A stretch of 64,000 nucleotides of DNA, from NCBI GenBank assembly GCA_910578865.1, contig CAJTRM010000002.1, positions 151,874 to 215,873 of the forward strand, given 5' to 3'. Below, one piece after another: positions 9,138-17,211 of this stretch. Position numbers and translations under genes: made by a program. The first letter of the stretch is position 1; the number at the start of each line of letters is the position of its first letter. This stretch comes from an uncultured Dorea sp. (lineage in GTDB: Bacteria > Bacillota_A > Clostridia > Lachnospirales > Lachnospiraceae). The notes beneath the pieces were generated by a model. It had not been told where the DNA came from, did no database searches, and was given only the letters and a program-made list of their open reading frames with translations.

Positions 9138-10151
9138 CTATGCTAATTCTGAGAAATATTTGATTGTCCTTACCATCTGGCTTGTGTAAGAATTCTCATT
9201 GTCATACCAGGATACAACCTGAACCTGTGTGGTATTGTTGTCTAATGGAAGCACCATTGTCTGAGTTGCATCAAACAGAGAACCGAATCTCATACCGATT
9301 ACGTCGCTGGATACGATCTCGTCTGTATTATATCCGAAAGACTCTGTAGCTGCTGCTTTCATTGCTGCATTTACATCATCTACAGTTACATTGCCCTCAA
9401 CAACTGCCGTAAGGATTGTTGTGGATCCTGTCGGGGTCGGAACACGCTGAGCAGCGCCGATCAGCTTGCCGTTCAGTTCAGGAATAACAAGGCCGATAGC
9501 TTTTGCTGCGCCTGTGCTGTTCGGAACGATATTAATCGCTGCTGCACGGGATCTTCTTAAGTCACCTTTTCTCTGCGGTCCGTCAAGTGTCATCTGGTCG
9601 CCTGTATAAGCATGGATGGTCTGCATAATACCGGATTTGATTGCTGCAAGGTCGTTGAGCGCCTTAGCCATAGGTGCTAAACAGTTTGTTGTACAGGAAG
9701 CAGCAGAGATAACTGTATCCTCCGGTTTCAGTTCTGTATGGTTAACATTATATACGATCGTAGGAAGATCATTTCCTGCCGGTGCAGAAATAACAACTTT
9801 TCTTGCGCCTGCTTTGATGTGGGCGGATGCTTTGTCTTTTGATGTGTAGAAGCCTGTACACTCAAGAACAACGTCTACTCCGATCTCACCCCATGGGAGT
9901 TCCTCGGCATTAGCTTTTGCATAGATTTTGATCTCTTTTCCGTCAACGATGATAGAGTCCTCTGTTGCCTCTACCTTGTCACACAGAGCATATCTTCCCT
10001 GAGAAGAATCATACTTTAATAAATGTGCAAGCATCTTAGGAGATGTCAAGTCGTTGATTGCAACCACTTCATATCCTTCTGCTCCAAACATCTGACGGAA
10101 TGCAAGACGTCCAATACGTCCGAATCCATTAATTGCTACTTTTACTGCCAT
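9138..10151 (-). CDS. gap: Glyceraldehyde-3-phosphate dehydrogenase, type I
   Basis: NAD-dependent glycolytic dehydrogenase of 337 residues. The N-terminal Rossmann motif is GFGRIGR, followed by Asp in AINDL, which points to NAD rather than NADP. The active-site Cys153 is in SAASCTTNCLAP, and the catalytic His lies in IHAYTGDQ. The ATG at 10151 follows a clear GGAGG. It has its own promoter (10243-10271) and ends before a hairpin terminator, so it can be expressed independently of pgk and tpiA. Confidence 0.98.
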   Translation of the reverse strand: MAVKVAINGFGRIGRLAFRQMFGAEGYEVVAINDLTSPKMLAHLLKYDSSQGRYALCDKVEATEDSIIVDGKEIKIYAKANAEELPWGEIGVDVVLECTGFYTSKDKASAHIKAGARKVVISAPAGNDLPTIVYNVNHTELKPEDTVISAASCTTNCLAPMAKALNDLAAIKSGIMQTIHAYTGDQMTLDGPQRKGDLRRSRAAAINIVPNSTGAAKAIGLVIPELNGKLIGAAQRVPTPTGSTTILTAVVEGNVTVDDVNAAMKAAATESFGYNTDEIVSSDVIGMRFGSLFDATQTMVLPLDNNTTQVQVVSWYDNENSYTSQMVRTIKYFSELA

Positions 10152-10210
10152 GATTAATTCCTCCTAAAGTTTGTTTTAACTGGTTTTCACAGTCCTATAT
10201 TGCGAATTCC

Positions 10211-10271
10211 TTAACATTGTTAAAGAATCATCAACTGGAATTATTGTACTAAATCTGATACAAAAATTCAA
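10211..10271 (-). promoter_or_regulatory. gap promoter with a downstream inverted repeat
   Basis: On the minus strand TTGAAT (10266-10271) and TACAAT (10243-10248) are 17 nt apart, a good sigma-A promoter. About 20 nt downstream lies the dyad TTAACATTGTTAA (10211-10223), in a position suited to a repressor. Which regulator would bind is not known; no cggR-like gene is in the window. Confidence 0.65.
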
Positions 10272-10286
10272 GCCTCTTTTGTATTT

Positions 10287-11108
10287 TTATGGAAGTTGCT
10301 TAAAAACCGGACGGCGTTTGGCGAATTCTGCATAAAATTTAAATCCACAGGACTTTAAAATGTCTGACGCCTTCTCAAAATCATAGGCAATATGCTCCGG
10401 GCAGTGCCCGTCTGCCCCTACTGTCACGATCTCTCCCCCAAGCTCCCGGAACCTTTTTAAAACATCCTGGTGGGGATGCGCAAACGGAAGGCCGTATTTC
10501 AGACCGGCCATATTAAGTTCCATCCCTTTCCCTTTCTGCACAAGCTCACGCAGGATCTCGTCAATGATATCTGCATACCGCGCGTAGCTGTACTGCGCCT
10601 CTCTGCCCGCACCATAACGGACCACATAATCCAGATGGCCCAGAACGTCAAAATCTTCAAACAGCCGGATATCCGATAGCATTTCTTCAAAAGTAAGCCG
10701 GTATACCTCTTCGTCCGACCGGCCGGTAAACAACTGGCCGGCAGCCGGATCCATAGACTGGATGCTGTGGACAGAACCGATGACAAAATCAAATGGATAC
10801 TTCCTTACAAAAGACCGGTAATAATCCCCGAGATGGGGCTGAAGTCCGAGCTCCACCCCGATTCTTATCTCTATCTCGCCCCGGTACTTTTCCTGCAGGG
10901 GCCGCAGCACTTCAAAATAGGCCTCCGGATCAAAAATACTCTCTTCGCCCCACTCCATATCATCCTTATCAAAATGGTCTGTAAAACAGATTGTGTGAAG
11001 TCCCTTGCTGACGGCTCCTTTCACCATCTCTTCCGGCGTCGATCCTGAGTCATGGGAAAAGTTTGAATGCATATGCACATCTGCTGTTATTATATCTGCT
11101 CTCGTCAT
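10287..11108 (-). CDS. PHP-domain phosphatase, histidinol-phosphatase (HisJ/HisK) family
   Basis: A 273-residue PHP-domain metal-dependent phosphoesterase. The first PHP motif is DVHMHSNFSHDS, the second is CFTDHFD, and further His/Glu ligands lie in GVELGLQ, GSVHSI and GADGHCPE. The length and motifs fit histidinol-phosphatase, the penultimate step of histidine synthesis, but no other his genes are nearby, so it may act on another small phosphate ester. It starts 3 nt after the mnmA stop and is the last gene of the iscR-nifS-nifU-mnmA cluster. Confidence 0.85.
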   Translation of the reverse strand: MTRADIITADVHMHSNFSHDSGSTPEEMVKGAVSKGLHTICFTDHFDKDDMEWGEESIFDPEAYFEVLRPLQEKYRGEIEIRIGVELGLQPHLGDYYRSFVRKYPFDFVIGSVHSIQSMDPAAGQLFTGRSDEEVYRLTFEEMLSDIRLFEDFDVLGHLDYVVRYGAGREAQYSYARYADIIDEILRELVQKGKGMELNMAGLKYGLPFAHPHQDVLKRFRELGGEIVTVGADGHCPEHIAYDFEKASDILKSCGFKFYAEFAKRRPVFKQLP

Positions 11109-11111
11109 GTC

Positions 11112-12197
11112 TTATCTGTCTCCTATAATCGTCCCGCCGCCCAGTACATACTCCCCGTCATACATCACTACGGCCTGCCCGGGAGTGATGGCCCTCTGCG
11201 GCTCTTCAAAAACACACAATATCTCATCATCGTCTATTTGTTCTGCGGTGCACCAGGCACCTCTGTGGTTATAGCGGATCTTTGCCCACACCCGCCGCGG
11301 TTCTTTGAGATTCTCCACAGCCATAAAATTCACATGATCTGCCCTCACATACACAGACAACGACTCTTCATGGCTTCCGATGACCACCTCGTTCGTCTCC
11401 GGACGGATCTCAAGGACAAATACCGGATATCCGAGCGCCAGGCCCAGGCCTTTCCGCTGGCCCACTGTATAATGGATGATCCCTCTGTGCCGTCCCACCA
11501 CCGTTCCGTCCGAAGTTACAAAATTACCCGGCACTGCCCGAATTCCCGCCGTTTCTTCTATATATAGAGCGTAATCTCCGTCCGGCACAAAACAGATATC
11601 CTGGCTGTCCGGCTTGCCGGCCACCTTAAGGCCAAGGGTTTTGGCCATCCGGCGGATCTCATCCTTGGAGTATTCTCCCACCGGCATCCGGGTACGCTCT
11701 AACTGCTCCTGAGTCAGACTGTAAAGGGCATAAGTCTGGTCTTTCTCCCCCGTTGCCGAGGTGCGGACAGACCATCTCCCATTCGGGAGCCTGTCAATCC
11801 TTGCGTAATGCCCGGTGGCAATATAGTCCGCCCCGATCTCCATACTCCTTCTGAGAAGCGCTTCCCACTTTACATAACGGTTGCATGCAATACAGGGGTT
11901 CGGGGTTCTGCCGTTTCTGTATTCATCTATGAAATAGTCTATGACCTTGCTTTTGAATTCCTTCTTAAAATTCATAACATAATACGGAATGTCAAGAGCG
12001 GCTGCCACTCTTCTCGCATCCTCGACGGCGCTCAGTCCACAGCATCCGCCGTTTTCTTCCTGAACGACTTTTTCTTCCTCCTGCCAGATCTGCATGGTTA
12101 CGCCGATCACATCATATCCCTGCTCTTTTAAAAGCCATGCGGCCACCGACGAATCTACCCCTCCGGACATTCCCACTACTACTTTTTTCTTTTCCAT
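11112..12197 (-). CDS. mnmA: tRNA-specific 2-thiouridylase
   Basis: Adds sulfur to U34 of Lys, Glu and Gln tRNAs. The 361-residue protein has the PP-loop GMSGGVDSS at the N terminus, the tRNA-recognition segment NPCIACNRYVKW with the first catalytic Cys, and DSQDICFVPDGDY with the second. The C-terminal beta domain ends in GQAVVMYDGEYVLGGG. It directly follows the cysteine desulfurase and NifU-like genes, which are the likely source of its sulfur. Confidence 0.97.
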   Translation of the reverse strand: MEKKKVVVGMSGGVDSSVAAWLLKEQGYDVIGVTMQIWQEEEKVVQEENGGCCGLSAVEDARRVAAALDIPYYVMNFKKEFKSKVIDYFIDEYRNGRTPNPCIACNRYVKWEALLRRSMEIGADYIATGHYARIDRLPNGRWSVRTSATGEKDQTYALYSLTQEQLERTRMPVGEYSKDEIRRMAKTLGLKVAGKPDSQDICFVPDGDYALYIEETAGIRAVPGNFVTSDGTVVGRHRGIIHYTVGQRKGLGLALGYPVFVLEIRPETNEVVIGSHEESLSVYVRADHVNFMAVENLKEPRRVWAKIRYNHRGAWCTAEQIDDDEILCVFEEPQRAITPGQAVVMYDGEYVLGGGTIIGDR

Positions 12198-12211
12198 ACC
12201 AACTCTCCGGC

Positions 12212-12652
12212 CTAATATTCCTCTTCTTCCTCCTCATCCTCGTGGATATCGGATTTTGGCTTTTCTAAGCCCTCAATCTCAATGTCATGCTTCTGGGCAT
12301 AATCCCAGAGCGCCGCGTGGATTGCCTCTTCTGCCAGGAGAGAACAGTGCACTTTTACCGGCGGAAGCCCGTCAAGAGCCTCCATAACCACCTGATTCGT
12401 GACCTTCATGGCCTCCTGAATGCTCTTTCCCTTAACAAGCTCTGTTGCCATACTGCTGGTAGCCACTGCCGCACCGCATCCGAAAGTTTTGAACTTTACA
12501 TCACGGATCATCTGATCCTCGTTGATATCCAGATATACCCGCATGATATCTCCGCACTTTGCATTACCAACGGTGCCTATACCGCTCGCATTCTCGATCT
12601 CCCCCACATTCCTTGGATTCTGGAAATGATCCATTACTTTTTCTGAATACAT
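12212..12652 (-). CDS. nifU: Iron-sulfur cluster assembly scaffold, NifU/IscU type
   Basis: A 146-residue scaffold on which Fe-S clusters are built before transfer. The three ligand cysteines are visible in NAKCGD, TFGCGAA and VHCSLLAEE. The first ~125 residues form the IscU fold. The remaining tail is very acidic and ends in DEEEEEEY, an extension seen in many clostridial NifU-like proteins and not in E. coli IscU. It starts 2 nt after the nifS stop, so the two are cotranslated, and is followed by mnmA. Confidence 0.95.
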   Translation of the reverse strand: MYSEKVMDHFQNPRNVGEIENASGIGTVGNAKCGDIMRVYLDINEDQMIRDVKFKTFGCGAAVATSSMATELVKGKSIQEAMKVTNQVVMEALDGLPPVKVHCSLLAEEAIHAALWDYAQKHDIEIEGLEKPKSDIHEDEEEEEEY

Positions 12653-12654
12653 CT

Positions 12655-13836
12655 TTATTTCTCCTTCTTTACGAAATCTTCATATAACGGTGACATATCT
12701 CTGAGTCTTCCCACAATCTCCTTGAGGCTCTCAACCACATAATCAATATCCTCTTTTGTGATCTCTTCGTTGATAGTAAGTCTCAGAGAACCGTGAGCGA
12801 TCTCATGGGGCAGGCCGATGGCCAGCAGTACATGGGACGGATCCAGGGATCCTGACGTACAGGCCGAACCGCTGGAGGCACAGATCCCTTTTCCGTCCAG
12901 CATGATCAGCAGCGACTCTCCTTCAATAAAACGGAAACTGAAATTGGCATTGTTGGGCAGACGGTCTTTTCTGTGCCCGTTTAGCCTGCTATATGGAATT
13001 TCATCAAGAACCCGGCCGATCAGATAATCCCTTACTTCCAGTTCCTTCTGCACGCGTTCCTCTCTTGTGGCCGCCGCACGTCTGGCCGCCGCTCCCATCC
13101 CTATGATCCCGGGAACATTTTCTGTACCGGCCCGTCTTTTACGCTCCTGCGCTCCGCCATGGATAAAGGAGCGGATCTTCACACCCTTTCGGATATACAA
13201 AAATCCAATACCTTTCGGACCGTTCAGCTTGTGTCCGCTGGCACTTAACATATCAATCCGGCACTCGTCCACATCTATGGGGAGCTGCCCGTATGCCTGC
13301 ACCGCATCTGTATGAAAGAGCACTTCGTGCTCCCTGGCAATGCCGCCGATCTCACGGATCGGCTGAATCGTCCCGATCTCGTTATTGGCATACATGACCG
13401 ATATCAGAATGGTGGTCGGACGGATTGCCGCCCTCAGCTCATCCAGCGAAATTTTCCCGTCCTCATCTACATCCAGATAAGTAATCTCGAATCCTTGCCT
13501 CTCAAGATACTCTGCCGTGTGAAGAACCGCATGGTGCTCAATCTTCGTCGTAATAATATGGTTCCCTTTCTTCCTGTAAGCTTCGGCAGCTGCCTTCAAA
13601 GCCCAGTTGTCAGACTCCGACCCTCCTGCCGTAAAATAAATCTCATTGCTGTTTGCCCCCAGCGTCTCCGCTATGATATCCCTCTGCCTGCTCACCGCTT
13701 CTTTATTGTCAGACGCAAAGCGGTAGACACTGGACGGATTGGCAAAATGCTCCGAAAAATACGGGAGCATAGCATCTAAAACCTCCGGCGCCGTCTTCGT
13801 TGTCGCCGCATTATCCATATATAAAAATCTGTCCAT
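12655..13836 (-). CDS. nifS: Cysteine desulfurase, NifS/IscS type
   Basis: PLP enzyme that takes sulfur from cysteine for Fe-S clusters and tRNA thiolation. The protein is about 393 residues and begins MDRFLYMDNAATT. The PLP lysine is in SASGHKLNGPKG, and the mobile catalytic cysteine is in ICASSGSACTSG, whose group I-like spacing fits delivery to a NifU scaffold. An in-frame ATG lies four codons upstream (13848), but its ribosome binding site would abut the start; the downstream ATG has better homology and spacing. Gene order after iscR is typical of Clostridia. Confidence 0.96.
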   Translation of the reverse strand: MDRFLYMDNAATTKTAPEVLDAMLPYFSEHFANPSSVYRFASDNKEAVSRQRDIIAETLGANSNEIYFTAGGSESDNWALKAAAEAYRKKGNHIITTKIEHHAVLHTAEYLERQGFEITYLDVDEDGKISLDELRAAIRPTTILISVMYANNEIGTIQPIREIGGIAREHEVLFHTDAVQAYGQLPIDVDECRIDMLSASGHKLNGPKGIGFLYIRKGVKIRSFIHGGAQERKRRAGTENVPGIIGMGAAARRAAATREERVQKELEVRDYLIGRVLDEIPYSRLNGHRKDRLPNNANFSFRFIEGESLLIMLDGKGICASSGSACTSGSLDPSHVLLAIGLPHEIAHGSLRLTINEEITKEDIDYVVESLKEIVGRLRDMSPLYEDFVKKEK

Positions 13837-13908
13837 CCTATTCACCATCCTCTTTTTCTTTATGAGGCGTCAGACGCCCTCTATAGATATGAATTCCAAA
13901 ATACACTG

Positions 13909-14370
13909 CTATGTGGCACCGCATGAGGAGCCGTTTAGACCGCCGCATGGATTCAGTGCCCTGCTTTCCCGCACCAACTCATCCAGCATGATCTGATCCA
14001 CCGTCTCGTTGATGCTGTCATTGATCTTCTGCCAGACATATTTGGTAACACAGCTGTCAGAAGCCATACAGCCTCCTTCTGAATAGAACGCCGCGCACTT
14101 CACCGGCTCCAGGCTTCCTTCCAATGCCCTGAGCACATCCCCCACAGATATCTCTTCGGCCCTTTTCGCCAGAACATACCCGCCGGATGCTCCGCGGATA
14201 CTTTTTACCAGCCCTCCCTTTTTAAGAAGCGCCACCAGCTGCTCCAGATATCTCTCAGAAATGTCCTGCCGCGCTGCAATATTACTGATGGAAACCGGCT
14301 CACTCTCACTGTACCTGGCAAGATCGATCAATGCCCGAAGTCCGTACCTCCCCTTTGTGGAAAGCTTCAT
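13909..14370 (-). CDS. iscR: Rrf2-family iron-sulfur regulator, IscR-like
   Basis: A 153-residue winged-helix regulator starting MKLSTKGRYGLRALIDLA, the Rrf2 signature. Three cysteines in the dimer arm (VKCAAFYSEGGC followed by CVTKY) are spaced CX8CX5C, as expected for a cluster-binding IscR. The C-terminal tail has two more cysteines (NPCGG and SSCGAT), which is unusual for E. coli IscR but common in clostridial members. It heads the nifS-nifU-mnmA genes and probably represses them when Fe-S clusters are sufficient. A good promoter lies upstream. Confidence 0.93.
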   Translation of the reverse strand: MKLSTKGRYGLRALIDLARYSESEPVSISNIAARQDISERYLEQLVALLKKGGLVKSIRGASGGYVLAKRAEEISVGDVLRALEGSLEPVKCAAFYSEGGCMASDSCVTKYVWQKINDSINETVDQIMLDELVRESRALNPCGGLNGSSCGAT

Positions 14371-14388
14371 CCTCTCACCTTCTTTACA

Positions 14389-14449
14389 ATCCCCAGTATT
14401 TTACTAGGATTTCTTTCTGTAGAATAACATCCCATTTTAGTTCTGTCAA
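14389..14449 (-). promoter_or_regulatory. iscR promoter and candidate operator
   Basis: On the minus strand TTGACA (14444-14449) and TATTCT (14421-14426) are separated by 17 nt. Just downstream, 14389-14410 holds an imperfect dyad with ATCC and AGTA on one side and TACT and GGAT on the other. It is a plausible autoregulatory site for the IscR-like protein; binding is inferred only. Confidence 0.65.
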
Positions 14450-14478
14450 GCATTTCTGGGGAATATGCTGTAATAATA

Positions 14479-14641
14479 GTAACAGTTCAGCCTACGCCAT
14501 TCGCAAAACCGCACTTACGTGCTTTTCGTTGCTTTGCAACTCTTTTTGCTCATAATCAGGCGCTCCGCTCATAGCCAGTATAACGCGTTCGTTCATGCAA
14601 GCATGATTCACACGTTATACTGGCTATGGCTGAACTGTTAC
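14479..14641. mobile_element. MITE copy 1 (IS66-like ends) with 78-bp extra segment
   Basis: The element begins GTAACAGTTCAGCC and ends with its exact complement. An 8-bp direct repeat TAATAATA flanks it (14471-14478 and 14642-14649), the mark of a target duplication. IS66-family elements have ends starting GTAA and make 8-bp duplications, so this is likely a non-autonomous IS66 derivative. The inner arms (14571-14588 against 14615-14632) pair with one mismatch. Between outer and inner left arm are 78 nt (14493-14570) absent from the second copy. These hold TTGCTT and CATAAT 16 nt apart, a possible outward promoter toward spoVB. No coding sequence is present. Confidence 0.85.
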
Positions 14642-14666
14642 TAATAATATCCTTAAGGAGCATACC

Positions 14667-15989
14667 ATGTCACAAAAACACGCAATCATTAAAGGCACTT
14701 TCATCTTAACAATCACAGGATTTGCCACCAGATTCATGGGATTCTTCTACCGGATCTTCCTAAGCCACACCTTTGGCGAAGAAGGCGTCGGGCTGTATCA
14801 GCTTATTTTTCCGATCTACGCCCTCTGCTTTTCCCTGACATCTGCCGGGATGGAAATCGCATTGTCACGCTGTGTTGCAAGATGTGTCACGAAAGGGAAA
14901 CACAGAGAAGCACGGGAACTGTTATGTGCCAGTCTGGTTCTCACCTTTTTCTCTTCCTGCATTGTCATGCTTCTGGTTCAGAGAAATGCCGCATGGATCT
15001 CGGATTATTTTCTCCACGATACAAGATGTACACAGCTGTTGATCCTTCTTTCTTACGCATTCCCGTTTGCCTCTGTGCACAGCTGTATCTGCGGATTTTA
15101 TTTTGGGCTGAAACAGACAAAAATCCCTGCGGTCTCACAGCTCATTGAGCAGACTGCAAGGATCTTAAGCGTCTATTTTCTCTATCTGTATGGAAGAAAA
15201 TACGGAATACCGTTTGGGATCTCCATCGCCGTTACAGGCCTGATCATCGGAGAAGTCCTTTCAGCCTCCTTCTGCCTGAGGGCGGTGACCGGGAAAAGAA
15301 AGGAACCTATAAAACTACGTTCTCCTGTCACAGCCTGCATCAAGCAGGCAAGACAGCTGATTACCCTGTCCCTTCCACTGACTGCCAGCCGTGTGATGCT
15401 GAACATCCTCCAAAGTATAGAGGCTATATCCATTCCCCTGAGACTTCAGATCTACGGAATGAGCGTCAAGGACTCCCTCAGCACCTATGGCGTCCTGACC
15501 GGGATGGCTCTCCCCTGTATCCTGTTCCCTTCCGCCATCACGAATTCCATCTCAACCATGCTCCTGCCAGCCGTGGCAGAAGTACAGGCAATGGACAACA
15601 AAAAACAATTGTCTGCGCTCATCAAAAAAGTATCCTGTTCCTGCATTTTGCTTGGAAGTGTATGCTGCGCCGCTCTGCTGTGTCTGGGTGACTGGATCGG
15701 AAGTTTCCTTTTCCACAGTCCCATGGCCGGGGATTATATTGTCACCCTTTCCTGGATGTGTCCCTTTTTATACACAAACAATACGCTCATCAGCATCATC
15801 AATGGAATCGGCAAAACAAATCTATCATTTTTAATTAATATGATAAGTCTTGGTATCCGCATCGCCGGCGTAATCTTCTTTATCCCGCTGCTCGGCATTC
15901 AGGGCTACCTATACGGACTTCTGGCAAGCCAGCTGTGTATCTTCTTTTTCTGCCTCTGCTATCTGAAATGGTATCTACATAAATATTAG
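14667..15989 (+). CDS. spoVB: Stage V sporulation protein B-like flippase (MVF/polysaccharide exporter superfamily)
   Basis: A 440-residue polytopic membrane protein of the MATE/MVF/PST superfamily with about 12-14 membrane segments. The opening (KGTFILTITGFATRFMGFFYRI) and FGEEGVGLYQLIFPIY match SpoVB, which takes part in spore cortex peptidoglycan synthesis. It is somewhat shorter than the roughly 500 residues of the Bacillus protein. AAGGAG lies 6-7 nt before the ATG. The whole upstream region is occupied by a MITE whose right end lies about 15 nt before the ribosome binding site, so the native promoter has been displaced or replaced. It converges on spoIIM across a shared hairpin. Confidence 0.85.
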   Translation: MSQKHAIIKGTFILTITGFATRFMGFFYRIFLSHTFGEEGVGLYQLIFPIYALCFSLTSAGMEIALSRCVARCVTKGKHREARELLCASLVLTFFSSCIVMLLVQRNAAWISDYFLHDTRCTQLLILLSYAFPFASVHSCICGFYFGLKQTKIPAVSQLIEQTARILSVYFLYLYGRKYGIPFGISIAVTGLIIGEVLSASFCLRAVTGKRKEPIKLRSPVTACIKQARQLITLSLPLTASRVMLNILQSIEAISIPLRLQIYGMSVKDSLSTYGVLTGMALPCILFPSAITNSISTMLLPAVAEVQAMDNKKQLSALIKKVSCSCILLGSVCCAALLCLGDWIGSFLFHSPMAGDYIVTLSWMCPFLYTNNTLISIINGIGKTNLSFLINMISLGIRIAGVIFFIPLLGIQGYLYGLLASQLCIFFFCLCYLKWYLHKY

Positions 15990-15999
15990 AATTAAAAAA

Positions 16000-16036
16000 A
16001 CTCTGTAAAAGGGCGCCTCAAAGCCCCTTTACAGAG
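16000..16036 (-). terminator. Terminator of spoIIM, shared with spoVB
   Basis: A 14-bp stem (16001-16014 with 16022-16036) is followed on the minus strand by seven T. It includes the last codons of spoIIM. On the plus strand the T run is poor, so it mainly serves spoIIM. Confidence 0.8.
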
Positions 16037-16598
16037 TTTGCAAAAACATCTTCATAAGAGCAGGGTTCACATAACATTCAAGCACCACGCCCACCGCGAT
16101 CAACAATACAAAACATACGGATTTCATAAAATCCCATTTAATCTGCGGATAACAGAACAAATACCATAAAAGCATCACATATCCCGCCGTATAGAACAGA
16201 ACATGCGGCATCAGCCCTACAACACAGAGGATGACACCTTTGATCCCCATCTGCATCACAGCCGCAGTCATGATCATTCCACAGGAAAAGCCCGTCCATA
16301 CAAGGAACAGAAGCACTACACCCTTCCGGAACTTCGTGCAGCCGGCAATTCCCAGGAAAAGCAGAGGCGCCGCCCTGACTCTCAAAATGTACCAGAGGAA
16401 CTCACCTGCATGGACCTCTGTCTGACAGTATTGATTCAGAAAAAAATCACTGAAAATCCCCATACTGGCAATATAATCTCCGGCTAAAACATTGGCATAT
16501 AATATCCCGGCCATAAACCCAAGCATATAAAATAACACAAAAAATTTTCTGTTCTCCTGTATCTTCACGGACTGCCTCCTCTTGTCAAGATACTTCAT
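16029..16598 (-). CDS. spoIIM: Stage II sporulation protein M
   Basis: A 189-residue membrane protein of the SpoIIM/DUF95 family, with about five hydrophobic segments. In Bacillus, SpoIIM with SpoIID and SpoIIP drives engulfment of the forespore by peptidoglycan remodelling. Typical features are the N-terminal basic stretch, an early membrane segment (about 20-40), and a C-terminal segment containing GVVLECYVNP. It is alone here, without spoIID or spoIIP, and sits between a sporulation gene (spoVB) and a NUDIX gene. With spoVB and the GerA-type gene it supports a spore-forming host. Confidence 0.87.
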   Translation of the reverse strand: MKYLDKRRQSVKIQENRKFFVLFYMLGFMAGILYANVLAGDYIASMGIFSDFFLNQYCQTEVHAGEFLWYILRVRAAPLLFLGIAGCTKFRKGVVLLFLVWTGFSCGMIMTAAVMQMGIKGVILCVVGLMPHVLFYTAGYVMLLWYLFCYPQIKWDFMKSVCFVLLIAVGVVLECYVNPALMKMFLQTL

Positions 16599-16671
16599 TA
16601 TATGCCCGGAAATTATATATATACCTGATGTGCTGATGATTGTACATTTTTCCCGAATCTGTTCATTCCGT

Positions 16672-17211
16672 CTATTTTAAAAATCTGGATTCATAAGCCA
16701 ATATAGCCGCAATCGTCTTGGAATCCTCAATTTTTCCGGCAAATATCATCTCCTTTAATTCCTCCAGCGTAAATGCTCTTACATCCACATACTCATTCTC
16801 ATCCAGATGCTGTCTGGACGTAATCATGTTCCTGGCCAGGAAGATCTCAATCTTCTCATTGCAGAAAGCGACTGTCGTCCTTAAGTTTAAAAGCCAGACC
16901 AGCTCCTCCGCCCGGTACCCTGTCTCCTCCTCAAGCTCCCGCCTTGCACATTCTATCCCCGGCTCCTCAGGATCATCCAGTTTTCCTGCCGGTATCTCCC
17001 AGGTATCTCTCTCCAGAGCATTCCGGTACTGGGTCACCATCACGATCCTTCCGTCATCCAAAACCGGAAGAACTGCCGCCGCACCGTGATGATTAATAAA
17101 ATCCCATTCCGCATTATTGCCGTTGGCAAACTCCATATGGTCTTTATATACTTCCAGGATTGCCCCCTGATAAACCAGTTCCCTTCCTGTCCTTCTGATA
17201 TTATCACTCAT
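16672..17211 (-). CDS. NUDIX hydrolase, ADP-ribose pyrophosphatase type
   Basis: A 179-residue NUDIX enzyme. The complete box runs from Gly in AGKLDDPEE to RRELEEETGY, matching GX5EX7REUXEEXGU. The preceding TWEIPAGKLDDPE and YQGAILEVYKDH are typical of ADP-ribose or nucleoside-diphosphate-sugar pyrophosphatases, which split the pyrophosphate bond. The start overlaps the stop of the upstream lyase-like gene by 3 nt, so the two are translationally coupled. A common pathway is not evident. Confidence 0.9.
   Translation of the reverse strand: MSDNIRRTGRELVYQGAILEVYKDHMEFANGNNAEWDFINHHGAAAVLPVLDDGRIVMVTQYRNALERDTWEIPAGKLDDPEEPGIECARRELEEETGYRAEELVWLLNLRTTVAFCNEKIEIFLARNMITSRQHLDENEYVDVRAFTLEELKEMIFAGKIEDSKTIAAILAYESRFLK

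Noticed and set aside
14493..14570. Possible CRISPR-like or coding insert in MITE copy 1
   Set aside because: It is a single 78-nt non-repeated segment with only a small GTTGC/GCAAC hairpin; it is better explained as retained subterminal sequence of the parent element.
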